Shown piece after piece: positions 32,079 through 39,171 of a stretch of 64,000 nt of DNA; within the stretch, counting starts at the first letter, position 1, and every line of letters starts with the position of its first letter. The position numbers and the translations under genes are program-made. Origin of the DNA: Paraburkholderia kirstenboschensis (GTDB lineage Bacteria; Pseudomonadota; Gammaproteobacteria; Burkholderiales; Burkholderiaceae); contig NZ_CAJHCR010000001.1 of the NCBI RefSeq assembly GCF_904848585.1, forward strand, positions 248,001 to 312,000, written 5' to 3'. The notes beneath the pieces are model-generated. The model was not told where the DNA came from and made no database searches. It saw nothing but the letters and a program-made list of their open reading frames with translations.

Positions 32079-32298
32079 GACGGGCTCTTGTTGATTGGCC
32101 ACCGGCAAAGAGGCGGGAGCCCTGCTGCTTCCGCATTGATGAACGGAGCGCGGGCGCCTCACGAGCGTGGCCTTGAAGTTCAGTCGAGTTTACGTGAGCG
32201 GTCTCGCGCCGGATTGTGTAAAAAGGTCGCACGCGACACGGTGGCACAATGCGGGTCTGGTGGCGATGCGCCGCTCTTCGGTTTAAGGACAATCTGTA

Positions 32299-32619
32299 GT
32301 GAGTGATGTGCGCGATCGCGTTACGAAACGCGACTCTCCGTTTGATGTGGCAGATCATGCGTGCCGCCCCGATTGCGGCGCGTGCTGCATCGCGCCGTCG
32401 ATTTCGAGTCCGATTCCGGGCATGCCGAACGGCAAGCCAGCGGGTGTGCGCTGCGTTCAACTAGGCGAAGATTTGCGATGCGCGATCTTCGGCCGGCCGG
32501 AGCGGCCGGCGTGCTGCTCGGGGCTGCAGCCGCAGTTGGAAATGTGTGGGCCGGATAGAGGAAGAGCGCTTGCATGGCTCACGCTGCTCGAAGCGCAGAC
32601 CCGGCCGGAAGTTGAATGA
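32299..32619 (+). CDS. YkgJ-family cysteine cluster protein
   Basis: 106-residue cytosolic protein with the metal-binding pattern CRPDCGACC near residue 22 and later cysteines in VRCVQLG, LRCAIFG, PACCSGL and EMCGPD, typical of the YkgJ zinc/iron-chelating domain. The GTG start at 32299 is the only one before the conserved region. Function not established; divergent from hemN. Confidence 0.75.
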   Translation: MSDVRDRVTKRDSPFDVADHACRPDCGACCIAPSISSPIPGMPNGKPAGVRCVQLGEDLRCAIFGRPERPACCSGLQPQLEMCGPDRGRALAWLTLLEAQTRPEVE

Positions 32620-32675
32620 AGCAAGTGCTTTGACCGAGGGGTAGGCCCTCAATTGTGGTTGATCGGAGATCGTGT

Positions 32676-33266
32676 ATGACTCGACTTGTCGCGCCGACCA
32701 GGCGCCGTTTCTTAATCGCAGCGCTGGCAGGCGCCAGCGCGCTTGGCATTGTTTCGCTCGCGGCCTGCGCCACGCCGACCTTCCCGTTCATTCCGTCGCA
32801 CTACACGTTCTCGCAGCAGCAGGTGCAGGACGCCGTGCAGCGCAAGTTTCCTTATCAGCGCACCGTCTCGCAAGTGTTCGACGTTGCGCTGAGCCATCCG
32901 GTGGTCGGCTTGCTGCCCGACGCGAACCGCGTCTCGGTGAAGCTCGATGCGCACCTCGCGAGCCCCTTCATGGCGCAGCCGGTCGACGGCGTCTTCACGT
33001 TGACGAGCGAACTCGCATACGACGCCGCGAGCAAATCCGTCGTGCTGAAATCGCCCAACGTCGACAACGTCAGCGTGAGTGGCCAGGCGCAGGCTTATAC
33101 GCAACAGATCAACGCCGCCGCGGCCGTGCTCGCCACCCAGTTGCTGAGCAATTACCCGATCTACACATTCAAGCCGGAACAACTTCAATTTGCCGGAGTT
33201 AATTACGAACCCGGTACAATCACCATCCTTACAAACGGTATACGCGTGCAAATCGTCGAAAAATGA
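32676..33266 (+). CDS. DUF1439-type lipoprotein
   Basis: 196 residues. An Arg-rich start (TRRRF) and hydrophobic stretch end in a lipobox LAAC with the lipidated cysteine, giving a membrane-anchored periplasmic lipoprotein. The mature part, beginning TFPFIPSHYTFSQQQVQDAV and containing HPVVGLLPDANRVSV, resembles the DUF1439/YceB family of unknown role. A GGAGAT site precedes the ATG at 32676, which was preferred over an alternative start seven codons upstream. Lies in front of uppP. Confidence 0.78.
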   Translation: MTRLVAPTRRRFLIAALAGASALGIVSLAACATPTFPFIPSHYTFSQQQVQDAVQRKFPYQRTVSQVFDVALSHPVVGLLPDANRVSVKLDAHLASPFMAQPVDGVFTLTSELAYDAASKSVVLKSPNVDNVSVSGQAQAYTQQINAAAAVLATQLLSNYPIYTFKPEQLQFAGVNYEPGTITILTNGIRVQIVEK

Positions 33267-33353
33267 CGCTGCGCGCGGCCGGCAGGACCGTGCGTCGTCG
33301 TGCCGGTCGTGCCGGTTCCGACAATCGACAATCTATAACGGTGAGGGGCACGG

Positions 33354-34205
33354 ATGGACTGGTTATTGGCTTGCAAGGCGTTGATTCTGGGCATCGTCGA
33401 AGGCTTGACGGAGTTTTTGCCGGTGTCGAGCACAGGGCACCTGATCGTCGCGGGGAGTCTCCTCAACTTCACCGACGAACATGCGAAGACCTTCGACGTC
33501 GTCATTCAGCTCGGCGCGATTCTCGCGGTGTGCTGGGAGTTTCGCCGCCGCATCGGCAGCGTGGTAACGGGCCTGCCGAGCCGTCCGGAAGCGCGGCGCT
33601 TTACGTTGAACGTGATCATCGCGACCATTCCGGCGGTCGTGCTCGGCCTGCTGCTGGAGAAGTCGATCAAGGCCGCGCTGTTTTCGCCGGTGCCCGTGGC
33701 GTTCGCGCTGGTGGTGGGCGGCGTCGTCATCTTGTGGGCAGAAGCACGCCAGCGCGCGCAAGCTAGGGAAGGCGGGCAAGCGAAGGTCGCGCGCGTGACC
33801 GATGTGGACGACCTGAGCGCAATGGACGCGCTGAAAGTCGGCCTCGCTCAATGTTTCGCGTTGATCCCGGGCACGTCGCGCTCGGGCTCGACAATCATCG
33901 GCGGGATGTTGTTCGGACTCGACCGGCGCGTGGCCACGGAGTTTTCGTTTTTCCTCGCAATCCCGATCATGTTCGGCGCGACTGCCTACGAGTTGTACAA
34001 GGACTGGCATCTGTTGTCCGTCGACGCGCTCGGCGTTTTCGCGATCGGCTTCGTGGCGGCGTTTGTCAGCGCCTTTCTGTGCGTGCGCTGGCTGCTTCGC
34101 TACATCGCCGGACACGATTTCACGGCGTTCGCGTGGTATCGCATCGGCTTTGGATTGCTGATCTTGCTAGTCGGCTATAGCGGCGCGCTGAGCTGGACGG
34201 AGTAG
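33354..34205 (+). CDS. uppP: Undecaprenyl-diphosphate phosphatase
   Basis: 283-residue inner-membrane enzyme (BacA family) that dephosphorylates undecaprenyl pyrophosphate, recycling the lipid carrier for peptidoglycan and surface polysaccharides; overexpression of relatives gives bacitracin resistance. The two catalytic motifs are present: [15 protein letters not shown] near residue 15 and [14 protein letters not shown] in the middle. About eight hydrophobic segments fit the family. A strong terminator follows. Confidence 0.95.
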   Translation: MDWLLACKALILGIVEGLTEFLPVSSTGHLIVAGSLLNFTDEHAKTFDVVIQLGAILAVCWEFRRRIGSVVTGLPSRPEARRFTLNVIIATIPAVVLGLLLEKSIKAALFSPVPVAFALVVGGVVILWAEARQRAQAREGGQAKVARVTDVDDLSAMDALKVGLAQCFALIPGTSRSGSTIIGGMLFGLDRRVATEFSFFLAIPIMFGATAYELYKDWHLLSVDALGVFAIGFVAAFVSAFLCVRWLLRYIAGHDFTAFAWYRIGFGLLILLVGYSGALSWTE

Positions 34206-34232
34206 ATCTCCCGCGCTTTTTGCAGGCCATGA

Positions 34233-34267
34233 AAAAAGGTCCGTCACTCGAGTTGGCGGACCTTTTT
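34233..34267. terminator. Bidirectional terminator between uppP and trmB
   Basis: GGTCCG (34238-34243) pairs with CGGACC (34257-34262), flanked by an A run on the left and TTTTT on the right. It sits between the converging genes uppP and trmB. Confidence 0.8.
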
Positions 34268-34307
34268 GTTTGTGCGGCCGATGTTTCGGCGGAAAACGTC
34301 TCTGCCT

Positions 34308-35090
34308 TTATGCGACGTCGCGTTTGCAGAACACGAGATCCCACACTCCGTGGCCGAGGCGCAGGCCGCGTCGCTCGAACTTCGTCACCGGACGATATTC
34401 AGGGCGCGGCGCATAGCCGTCGACCGTGTTGTGCAACGTCGGCTCGGCGTTCAGCACTTCGAGCATCTGTTCGGCGTAGTTCTGCCAGTCGGTCGCGCAA
34501 TGCAGATAGGCGCCGGGCTTCAGGCGCGATGCGAGCAGCGCGACGAACTTCGGCTGAATCAGGCGACGCTTGTGATGACGCGCCTTGTGCCAGGGGTCGG
34601 GAAAAAAGATGTGCACGCCGTCGAGGCTGTCCGGCGCGATCATCTGTTCGAGCACCTCGACGGCGTCGTGCTGAATGATGCGGATGTTGGTCAGCGCCTG
34701 CTCGCCCATCAACTTCAACAATGCGCCGACACCCGGTTCGTGCACTTCGACGCCGAGAAAATCGTCAGCGGGACGGTGCGCGGCGATTTCCGCAGTGGTC
34801 GCGCCCATGCCGAAGCCGATCTCCAGCACGCGCGGCGCTTCACGGCCGAATACGCTGTTCCAGTCCGGCTGCTGCGGCGCGAACGGGACGACGAAGCGCG
34901 GGCCGAGCTCGTCCATCGCGCGGCGCTGACCGGTCGACACACGGCCGGCGCGCGTGACAAAGCTGCGGATGCGGCGGCGATGCAGGCCTTCGCCGTGCGG
35001 CGCTGCGTTGTCGGCGGAGGGAGCGTCGGTTTCGTTGGAGGGCGTGGGAAGGTCGTCGGGCAAGCCGGCGTCGTTGGGATCGTGGATCAT
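34308..35090 (-). CDS. trmB: tRNA (guanine-N7-)-methyltransferase
   Basis: 260-residue SAM-dependent enzyme that methylates G46 of tRNAs. The SAM-binding motif is [14 protein letters not shown] and the family signature is [18 protein letters not shown], followed by [21 protein letters not shown] and [22 protein letters not shown]. The first about 50 residues are a low-complexity lead common in Burkholderia members. The ATG at 35090 ([10 protein letters not shown]) was chosen; a further upstream start gives 22 unlikely residues. Confidence 0.94.
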   Translation of the reverse strand: MIHDPNDAGLPDDLPTPSNETDAPSADNAAPHGEGLHRRRIRSFVTRAGRVSTGQRRAMDELGPRFVVPFAPQQPDWNSVFGREAPRVLEIGFGMGATTAEIAAHRPADDFLGVEVHEPGVGALLKLMGEQALTNIRIIQHDAVEVLEQMIAPDSLDGVHIFFPDPWHKARHHKRRLIQPKFVALLASRLKPGAYLHCATDWQNYAEQMLEVLNAEPTLHNTVDGYAPRPEYRPVTKFERRGLRLGHGVWDLVFCKRDVA

Positions 35091-35244
35091 GGTCGATGCT
35101 GCTACAAGGGTAAAGGCTTCGCTGCTTGCGCGGCGCTTGTTCGCGCTCGCTGACAACGACGCGGCACACCGCGTTCAGCCCGCGCCGGTTGTCATGTCGG
35201 CAAGCGGATTGCGAACAGTTGCCGCGCGGGCGAGCCGTCGCTAT

Positions 35245-35325
35245 AAAAAAGCCGCCTTCGTCGAGGCGGCTCGTGCTTGGTTTCCGCCGAAGGCTCGGCA
35301 GTAAGGTGGAGCGGGCGTTGCAAGT
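35245..35325 (-). ncRNA. Candidate small RNA upstream of trmB
   Basis: A minus-strand intrinsic terminator (GCCGCC, 8-nt loop, GGCGGC at 35251-35270, then TTTTTT) lies upstream of trmB with no gene before it. About 62 bases upstream of it is an extended -10 (TGCTACCTT, 35332-35340) with a -35-like TGGACG (35356-35361) 18 bases away. The predicted transcript of roughly 80 nt also contains a short hairpin (35286-35299, GCCGA/TCGGC). This fits a small trans-acting RNA, but it is inferred only from signals. A transcript could instead be the 5' leader of trmB ended early. Confidence 0.4.
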
Positions 35326-35489
35326 GCGCGTAAGGTAGCACAACGCAAAAGGGTGCGTCCAGACAGGTGCGCGCTTTGCCGCCTCGGCAGACAGCGCACA
35401 TTACGTTTTAATAACGGTGCAAGTCTTTGTATGATTTAATCGTTCTGTAAGCCAGTCCTTTCCAACGATTAATCCACGCGAATACCGCT

Positions 35490-35873
35490 ATGAGTAAGCA
35501 CGCACACAATCACCGCGAATCAAAAGCAGCGAAAACCGGCTGGAACCCAATTGAGCCGAGCAGTGTTCCCGCTACCTCCAGGAATGCGCTTCGGGAAGCG
35601 ATGTCGGCTGAAGGTGTGCCGCTGACTCAATTCAACGATCTGCTGTGGCTGATGGCGCAGGAGTCAGGCGGCGCGGTGAATCTGCGCAATCCGAAGTCCG
35701 GCGCGCGTGGTCTGTTTCAATTGCTGCCGTCGCAATATGAATTGAATCCGGATGGCGTCAAGTCATTTGGCAATGCAGAGGAAGAATGCCGCGGCGGGAT
35801 TCGATATATTCTCGGCCGCTATCACAATGCGGCGTCCGCGCGTTTGGCGTGGAAAGCCAATCAGTGGATTTGA
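35490..35873 (+). CDS. Lytic transglycosylase-like (SLT domain) small protein
   Basis: 127 residues. The catalytic-type segment LLWLMAQESGGAVNLRNPKSGARGLFQLLPSQY carries the SLT glutamate (AQESGG) and the GLFQ motif, followed by ECRGGIRYILGRYHNAASARLAWKAN. It has no obvious signal peptide and a charged N-terminus, unlike standard exported transglycosylases; it could be a phage- or secretion-associated cell-wall enzyme. It ends about 120 bases before tRNA-Gly and the island, outside the 57-bp repeat. Confidence 0.7.
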   Translation: MSKHAHNHRESKAAKTGWNPIEPSSVPATSRNALREAMSAEGVPLTQFNDLLWLMAQESGGAVNLRNPKSGARGLFQLLPSQYELNPDGVKSFGNAEEECRGGIRYILGRYHNAASARLAWKANQWI

Positions 35874-35926
35874 CGTTTGTTAGGAATGTTTTGCTGCGCG
35901 TGACGCAAACTCAGCGCGGTGAATGC

Positions 35927-35993
35927 AGATACTTTCTTGGAACCGGTTGCGAACGGGTCGCAAAACGGGTTGCGAAACTGCCGGAAAGTATCT
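35927..35993. repeat. Inverted repeat enclosing three 12-bp direct repeats beside tRNA-Gly
   Basis: AGATACTTTC (35927-35936) is the exact reverse complement of GAAAGTATCT (35984-35993), which ends at the last base of tRNA-Gly CCA. Between them are three imperfect head-to-tail units: CGGTTGCGAAC (35944-35954), GGGTCGCAAAAC (35955-35966) and GGGTTGCGAAAC (35967-35978). The arrangement resembles arm-type binding sites at an attachment site, or a terminator-like tail of the tRNA. No repeat exists at the other end of the island. Confidence 0.5.
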
Positions 35994-36066
35994 GGAGCGG
36001 GCGATGGGAATCGAACCCACGGCTCTAGCTTGGGAAGCTAGGGTATTACCATTATACGACGCCCGC
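35993..36066 (-). tRNA. tRNA-Gly (anticodon CCC), target site of the island
   Basis: 74-nt cloverleaf on the minus strand with GCGGGCG/CGCCCGC acceptor stem, encoded CCA, and anticodon arm CTAGC-TTCCCAA-GCTAG giving CCC for GGG codons. Bases 36027-36066, the 5' half including the anticodon loop, belong to the 57-bp repeat that also occurs at 40532-40588. The -10 element (TAAAAT, complement of 36077-36082) is inside the repeat but the region 17-18 bp upstream is now island DNA (CTGCCC or TGCCCA, weak -35 matches), so this intact copy may be expressed less than before insertion. Confidence 0.95.
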
Positions 36067-36083
36067 AGAGCGCGCTATTTTAC
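36027..36083. repeat. Left 57-bp attachment repeat (attL-like)
   Basis: Identical base for base to 40532-40588; flanking bases differ (T/C on the left side, A/T on the right side). It contains nucleotides 1-40 of tRNA-Gly, the leader and the -10 element. Confidence 0.9.
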
Positions 36084-36195
36084 AGGGTTTTTAGGGGTTT
36101 GGGCAGTGGGATGGACTGGGCGCTGGCGTCGAAACTGGCGTGGCTTGACGGCGGAGTGGTGGCATCGATGGCGACGCTCGCCAGCGACCGGCTAG

Positions 36196-36336
36196 AAGCT
36201 GTCGTTGCGGCTGAAAGACGTCACCCGGAAAGACATCATCGAGAAGTTCATCGCCGGGGTGAAGCTGACGAAGGCTGGTGCGAGCACGTACTACCAGATG
36301 GTCAAGGACAAGCACGAGCCGATGGGCAAAAAGTGA
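36196..36336 (+). pseudogene. Short coding remnant at the left end of the island
   Basis: An open stretch of 46 codons between a TAG and a TGA. It encodes KDVTRKDIIEKFIAGVKLTK and then AGASTYYQMVKDKHEP before ending GKK, which reads like the C-terminal end of a DNA-binding or plasmid-type regulatory protein (the KLTKAGASTYY pattern). There is no ATG; a TTG at 36205 is possible but lacks a good ribosome-binding site. Most likely a truncated gene left by earlier recombination. Confidence 0.35.
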
Positions 36337-36412
36337 CGTTCGGTTGCGGAAACGGAAGACTCATTTGGGAGCTTTTTTTCGTTCCGGCAGAAGGTGGATC
36401 TCAAAACCTCGA

Positions 36413-36439
36413 CAAATATTCACACACAGTGAATATTTG
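36413..36439. promoter_or_regulatory. Perfect 11-bp inverted repeat upstream of the retron
   Basis: CAAATATTCAC (36413-36423), a 5-nt spacer ACACA, then GTGAATATTTG (36429-36439). It is AT-rich against a GC-rich background and lies about 95 bases before the predicted retron RNA. It suits a dimeric repressor site, for instance for the XRE protein of the same locus, and is a weaker candidate for an RNA hairpin because no T run follows. Confidence 0.55.
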
Positions 36440-36473
36440 CCTTGCGCCGGTTGATATTTCGTGGTCTACTTAT

Positions 36474-36503
36474 CTCACAGGCTAGGTGTATCACCTAGGT
36501 GAG
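36474..36503. promoter_or_regulatory. Second inverted repeat before the retron RNA
   Basis: CTAGGTG (36482-36488), TAT, CACCTAG (36492-36498); the outer bases CTCAC (36474-36478) and GTGAG (36499-36503) also pair, with a 3-base asymmetry. It lies 30-55 bases before the predicted RNA, in the core-promoter zone, and may be an operator. Confidence 0.45.
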
Positions 36504-36530
36504 CAGTGGCATTTCCTATCGCGTCGAAGG

Positions 36531-36760
36531 ATTAGTTGTGCGTTAGCCCGTTCGAAAGAACGTGGCAGCTCTAGCGTCCAGGGTTAGAGAGGTATCGGTG
36601 CGCGGGTCGGGTACGGCCGCGTCGAGGAAGCCGGATCGCCGTTCCGTTGTGGGACGACCGATGGGACTTCCTCTAGCCGAAGGGACTGGTGTTGGGCTTG
36701 CGCATCGGGTTGGCTCCTTTCGATTCATTCGCCGCGAGGAACGTTGGGCTACGCCGTAAT
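36531..36760 (+). ncRNA. Predicted retron msr-msd non-coding RNA
   Basis: About 230 bases without a credible ORF directly upstream of the retron genes. The ends pair: ATTA (36531-36534) with TAAT (36757-36760) and GCGTTAGCCC (36540-36549) with GGGCTACGC (36746-36754, one bulge), as retron a1/a2 repeats do. The 5' end has TTAGC with a candidate branching G at 36546. Msr-like hairpins follow: CGTTC-GAAA-GAACG (36549-36562) and CTCTA/TAGAG (36569-36589). The msd-like part is a long stem: CGGTGCGC (36596-36603) with GCGCATCG (36700-36707), GAGGAAG (36624-36630) with CTTCCTC (36667-36673), ATCG (36635-36638) with CGAT (36659-36662), and GTTCC/GGGAC (36641-36655). The pairing was made by eye; exact boundaries of msr and msd are uncertain. 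Confidence 0.65.
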
Positions 36761-36799
36761 GGGACAGCGGCGAGGGCGCCGCGTTCTAGGAGCTGCAAA

Positions 36800-37042
36800 A
36801 TGCAGAAAGATGCTTTAGCGGTAGCAATCGCAACGCTGGAAAAGCTTCGCGAAACCTATCACAGCCAACTCGATGCTGGTGTACTGGCGGAACTCGATGA
36901 TGTACTCGAATTGCTGAAACAGCAGTTCGAACGCCTCGAAGCTATTCGGCGTGGAGAACTCGAAGACCGGGTCTTTCGCATCTTCGCAATGGTCTTGAGG
37001 ATCGTGACTAACGTCACGGATCTAATGGATCGTTGGCAGTAA
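36800..37042 (+). CDS. 80-aa all-helical retron-associated protein, unknown function
   Basis: First ORF of the retron operon, 80 residues, starting MQKDALAVAIATLEKLRETY. AGGAG lies 9 bases before the ATG. The whole chain looks helical with heptad-like spacing (LAELDDVLELLKQQFERLEAIRRGELEDR) and a more hydrophobic C-terminal helix (VFRIFAMVLRIVTNVTDLM) that could pack as a coiled coil or touch a membrane. No catalytic motif or known domain is visible. Its position between the RNA and the HTH/RT genes makes it a candidate accessory or effector protein. It ends 42 bases before the HTH gene. Confidence 0.7.
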   Translation: MQKDALAVAIATLEKLRETYHSQLDAGVLAELDDVLELLKQQFERLEAIRRGELEDRVFRIFAMVLRIVTNVTDLMDRWQ

Positions 37043-37083
37043 GCCAAGTCACGGCAAGCCCCACAGTTGATTGGGTGAGCATT

Positions 37084-37386
37084 ATGAATATGGGTCAGGC
37101 TATCAAGATGTGTCGGACTCGTAGGTCGTTGTCACAGGCTGAATTAGCTGGACTTGCGGGTTGTTCGATTTCTTACCTTTCCATGTTGGAAAGCAATCAA
37201 AGGGATCCGTCGCTATCCACTTTGAAGAGCATTGCTGGAGCGTTACGCATCCCAACGGAGATTTTGTTCTTTCTGGGATCAGACCGAGAAGAGCTTGCGG
37301 GTATGGATAAAGAACTCTCAGGTCAGCTCGCCCGCGCGGCGTTGGAGATACTGAGTGATACACATGAACCGGTTAGAGGTTCCTAG
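37084..37386 (+). CDS. XRE-family HTH protein of the retron
   Basis: 100 residues. Residues 4-60 form a Cro/C1-type helix-turn-helix (GQAIKMCRTRRSLSQAELAG, then LAGCSISYLSMLESNQRDPS and STLKSIAGALRIP). The C-terminal 35 residues (EELAGMDKELSGQLARAALEIL) are helical and may dimerise. It overlaps the reverse transcriptase gene by 32 bases in another frame, so the two are translationally linked. It may repress the locus through the inverted repeats upstream, or work with the RT-msDNA complex as HTH proteins do in some retron types. Confidence 0.88.
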   Translation: MNMGQAIKMCRTRRSLSQAELAGLAGCSISYLSMLESNQRDPSLSTLKSIAGALRIPTEILFFLGSDREELAGMDKELSGQLARAALEILSDTHEPVRGS

Positions 37387-38395
37387 GTACACGGCTACTC
37401 CCATAGAAAGTATGGCGGCATTGTCGCGAGCGCTGGGTGTAACAACCGAGCATCTCGTCGCAGTTGCCGCCAAAGCTTCCTCTCTTTATCGAGTCGCGGA
37501 CAAGATCGAAAAAGCAGACGGTACCTTCCGCGAAACGTTCGATGCTAAGCCAGTGTTGAAGGATATTCATCGGCGGATCAAGCTGGCAATTCTCGATCGG
37601 GTAAGGTTTCCCACCTACCTGACTGGCAGTGTGAAAGGGCAGGACTATCGCACGAACGCGCTGCTGCATCGCAATTCAAAGGTCTTAATTAGCGAAGACA
37701 TACAAGGGTTCTTTCCCGCGACCACACAGCATCTCGTGCAGGAAGTCTGGTCGCAGTTCTTCGGTTTTTCGGCCGACGTGGCGCAGTGCCTATCTGCTCT
37801 TTGCACTAAAGATGGCGCGCTCCCACAAGGGGCCATTACGAGTCCGCATGTAGCGAACCTGGTCTTTTGGCGAGTCGAACCAGCGGTGCATGCGGAGATG
37901 GCGTCCCGAGGGATTCGATACTCGCGATACGTCGACGATGTTTGTGTTTCTTCCAGCACTGGCATTGCGCATATCGACAAGCAATCAGTGATCGCAGTCG
38001 TATACGCAATGCTGGCGCGGCATGGCTATTCGGCAAAACGGTCGAAACACAAAATCCAGACTGCAAGTGGCCGCATCACAGCGACGAAGCTTGGCGTCAA
38101 CGGCGATCCCAGCCTGTCAGGTCAGCAGCGAGGCCAGATTCGCGCTGCCGTACACAAACTCGAACTGACCTTCGCGGCTGGCGCTTTTTCGGAGGCGCGA
38201 GCGCTGTTGCCCTCCATCACAGGTCGAGTCAGTATGCTTGCACGTTTTCACTCTACGGAAGGACAAGCGCTGAAGCAACGCGTCGCTTCCGTACGCGAGC
38301 AATTGCTGCTAGTTCCGATGGTAACTAGAGCGGAGGACGCGCCACACAAGACAATTCGCGGCAGCGTTGACGATCTTTCAACTGCTCCGTGGTGA
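37355..38395 (+). CDS. Retron-type reverse transcriptase
   Basis: 346-residue reverse transcriptase. Landmarks in order: the retron-specific NAxxH motif as NALLH (101-105); motif A DIQGFF (115-120); LPQGAITSPHVANLVFWRVE (156-175); catalytic YVDD (192-195); and RITATKLGVNGDPS (240-253) where many retron RTs have VTG. The C-terminus carries the arginine-rich thumb that recognises the msr stem. The GTG at 37355 is preferred because GGAG lies 7 bases before it; an ATG three codons later is the alternative. It would prime from the branching G of the upstream RNA and make msDNA. No maturase, integrase or CRISPR domain is attached. Confidence 0.9.
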   Translation: MIHMNRLEVPRYTATPIESMAALSRALGVTTEHLVAVAAKASSLYRVADKIEKADGTFRETFDAKPVLKDIHRRIKLAILDRVRFPTYLTGSVKGQDYRTNALLHRNSKVLISEDIQGFFPATTQHLVQEVWSQFFGFSADVAQCLSALCTKDGALPQGAITSPHVANLVFWRVEPAVHAEMASRGIRYSRYVDDVCVSSSTGIAHIDKQSVIAVVYAMLARHGYSAKRSKHKIQTASGRITATKLGVNGDPSLSGQQRGQIRAAVHKLELTFAAGAFSEARALLPSITGRVSMLARFHSTEGQALKQRVASVREQLLLVPMVTRAEDAPHKTIRGSVDDLSTAPW

Positions 38396-38716
38396 TCCGC
38401 AACCCTTCCAAGATCACTGGTTCGCCGGCGAGGTGCGGATTCGTCAGCGTCTCGGTCGAGCTTTTCTTTTTGCGCAGGCGCGAGTCAATTTCCACTTTGG
38501 AGCGGGTGTCTCCGGTGAAGCGTCTGCATTGTCAGCTTGCCCGTCTCATTTCAACCCACTGCAGGCCTTCGCTCTGACTTCGGGCGCATCCGTTATCCCT
38601 TAGAAGCGCTCGCTCCAAGTACAGTCGAAAGCCGCCGCTGAGATCAACGAACATCCCCATCGCTTATTTCGGGAAACCATTGACGCAAGCGAGTGGCTAA
38701 GGCCTTTTACATGTTG
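38396..38716. other. Gap between retron RT and the opposite-strand gene, possible remnant
   Basis: No start-to-stop gene is convincing. On the minus strand a 66-codon open run has coding-like residues (RFTGDTRSKVEIDSRLRKKK, then TNPHLAGEPVILEGLRIT) but no start codon, so it may be the remains of an older gene. The plus-strand alternative reading has low-complexity, unconvincing sequence. No terminator with a clear T run follows the RT. Confidence 0.3.
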
Positions 38717-39139
38717 TTAGTTCGTGCCCTGCATCTCGTCAATTTTCGCCATCAATTTCGGGCTTAATTTATTTAAATCTTCTTTGGTTGACGTAATCGT
38801 GCAAAGCTTCTTCTTGCGATACTCAGACATGAAAATATCGACCAATCTCTGAAGTTTAATTGCATCAGTAAGATTTGAGAACTCGGTGAAGAAACGTAGA
38901 CTTCGTAGCAAGTTGTTGAGGTTTAGAATGAAGTGCGTCGGCTGGTGATAGGATTCATCCAAACCAATCTTGTTTTCATTGACGATTTCGATGTTCTGCA
39001 AAATCGTCGGATGATCTCTTGACAACTGCTCAAAGAATAAAGAAAGACCGCTCAAGCTCGACCATTTCTCTCTCCCCGAAGTTTGCCGCTTTAATTTGAT
39101 GTTGCGTAAGTGGGCGCTGGCGGATTGGTAAGCGATCAT
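38717..39139 (-). CDS. Downstream part of a probable frameshifted island gene
   Basis: 140-residue reading from the first Met after the upstream ORF stops, beginning MIAYQSASAHLRNIKLKRQT. It is mostly helical with many Leu/Phe/Asn (THFILNLNNLLRSLRFFTEF) and ends KLSPKLMAKIDEMQGTN. The frame stays open upstream to 39307, and the extra residues just before the Met (AIFNPLAIQYCLNVTSG) look like real protein, so this is probably the C-terminal part of the gene at 39172-40167 after a frameshift. Codon use is more AT-rich than the chromosome. No family recognised. Confidence 0.5.
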   Translation of the reverse strand: MIAYQSASAHLRNIKLKRQTSGREKWSSLSGLSLFFEQLSRDHPTILQNIEIVNENKIGLDESYHQPTHFILNLNNLLRSLRFFTEFSNLTDAIKLQRLVDIFMSEYRKKKLCTITSTKEDLNKLSPKLMAKIDEMQGTN

Positions 39140-39171
39140 ACCGGAAGTCACGTTAAGGCAGTACTGAATAG

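Noticed and set aside
32079..32298. FNR box in front of hemN
   Set aside because: TTGATTGGCC is present but the second half-site does not match TTGAT-N4-ATCAA.
36099..36485. 129-codon ORF in the left part of the island
   Set aside because: Composition is unlike protein and it runs across the inverted repeat; the other frame (36196-36336) is more coding-like.
37355..38395. RT as a group II intron maturase or DGR RT
   Set aside because: There is no maturase/X domain or HNH tail, no intron ends or template/variable repeats, and the NAxxH motif plus the upstream structured RNA fit a retron.
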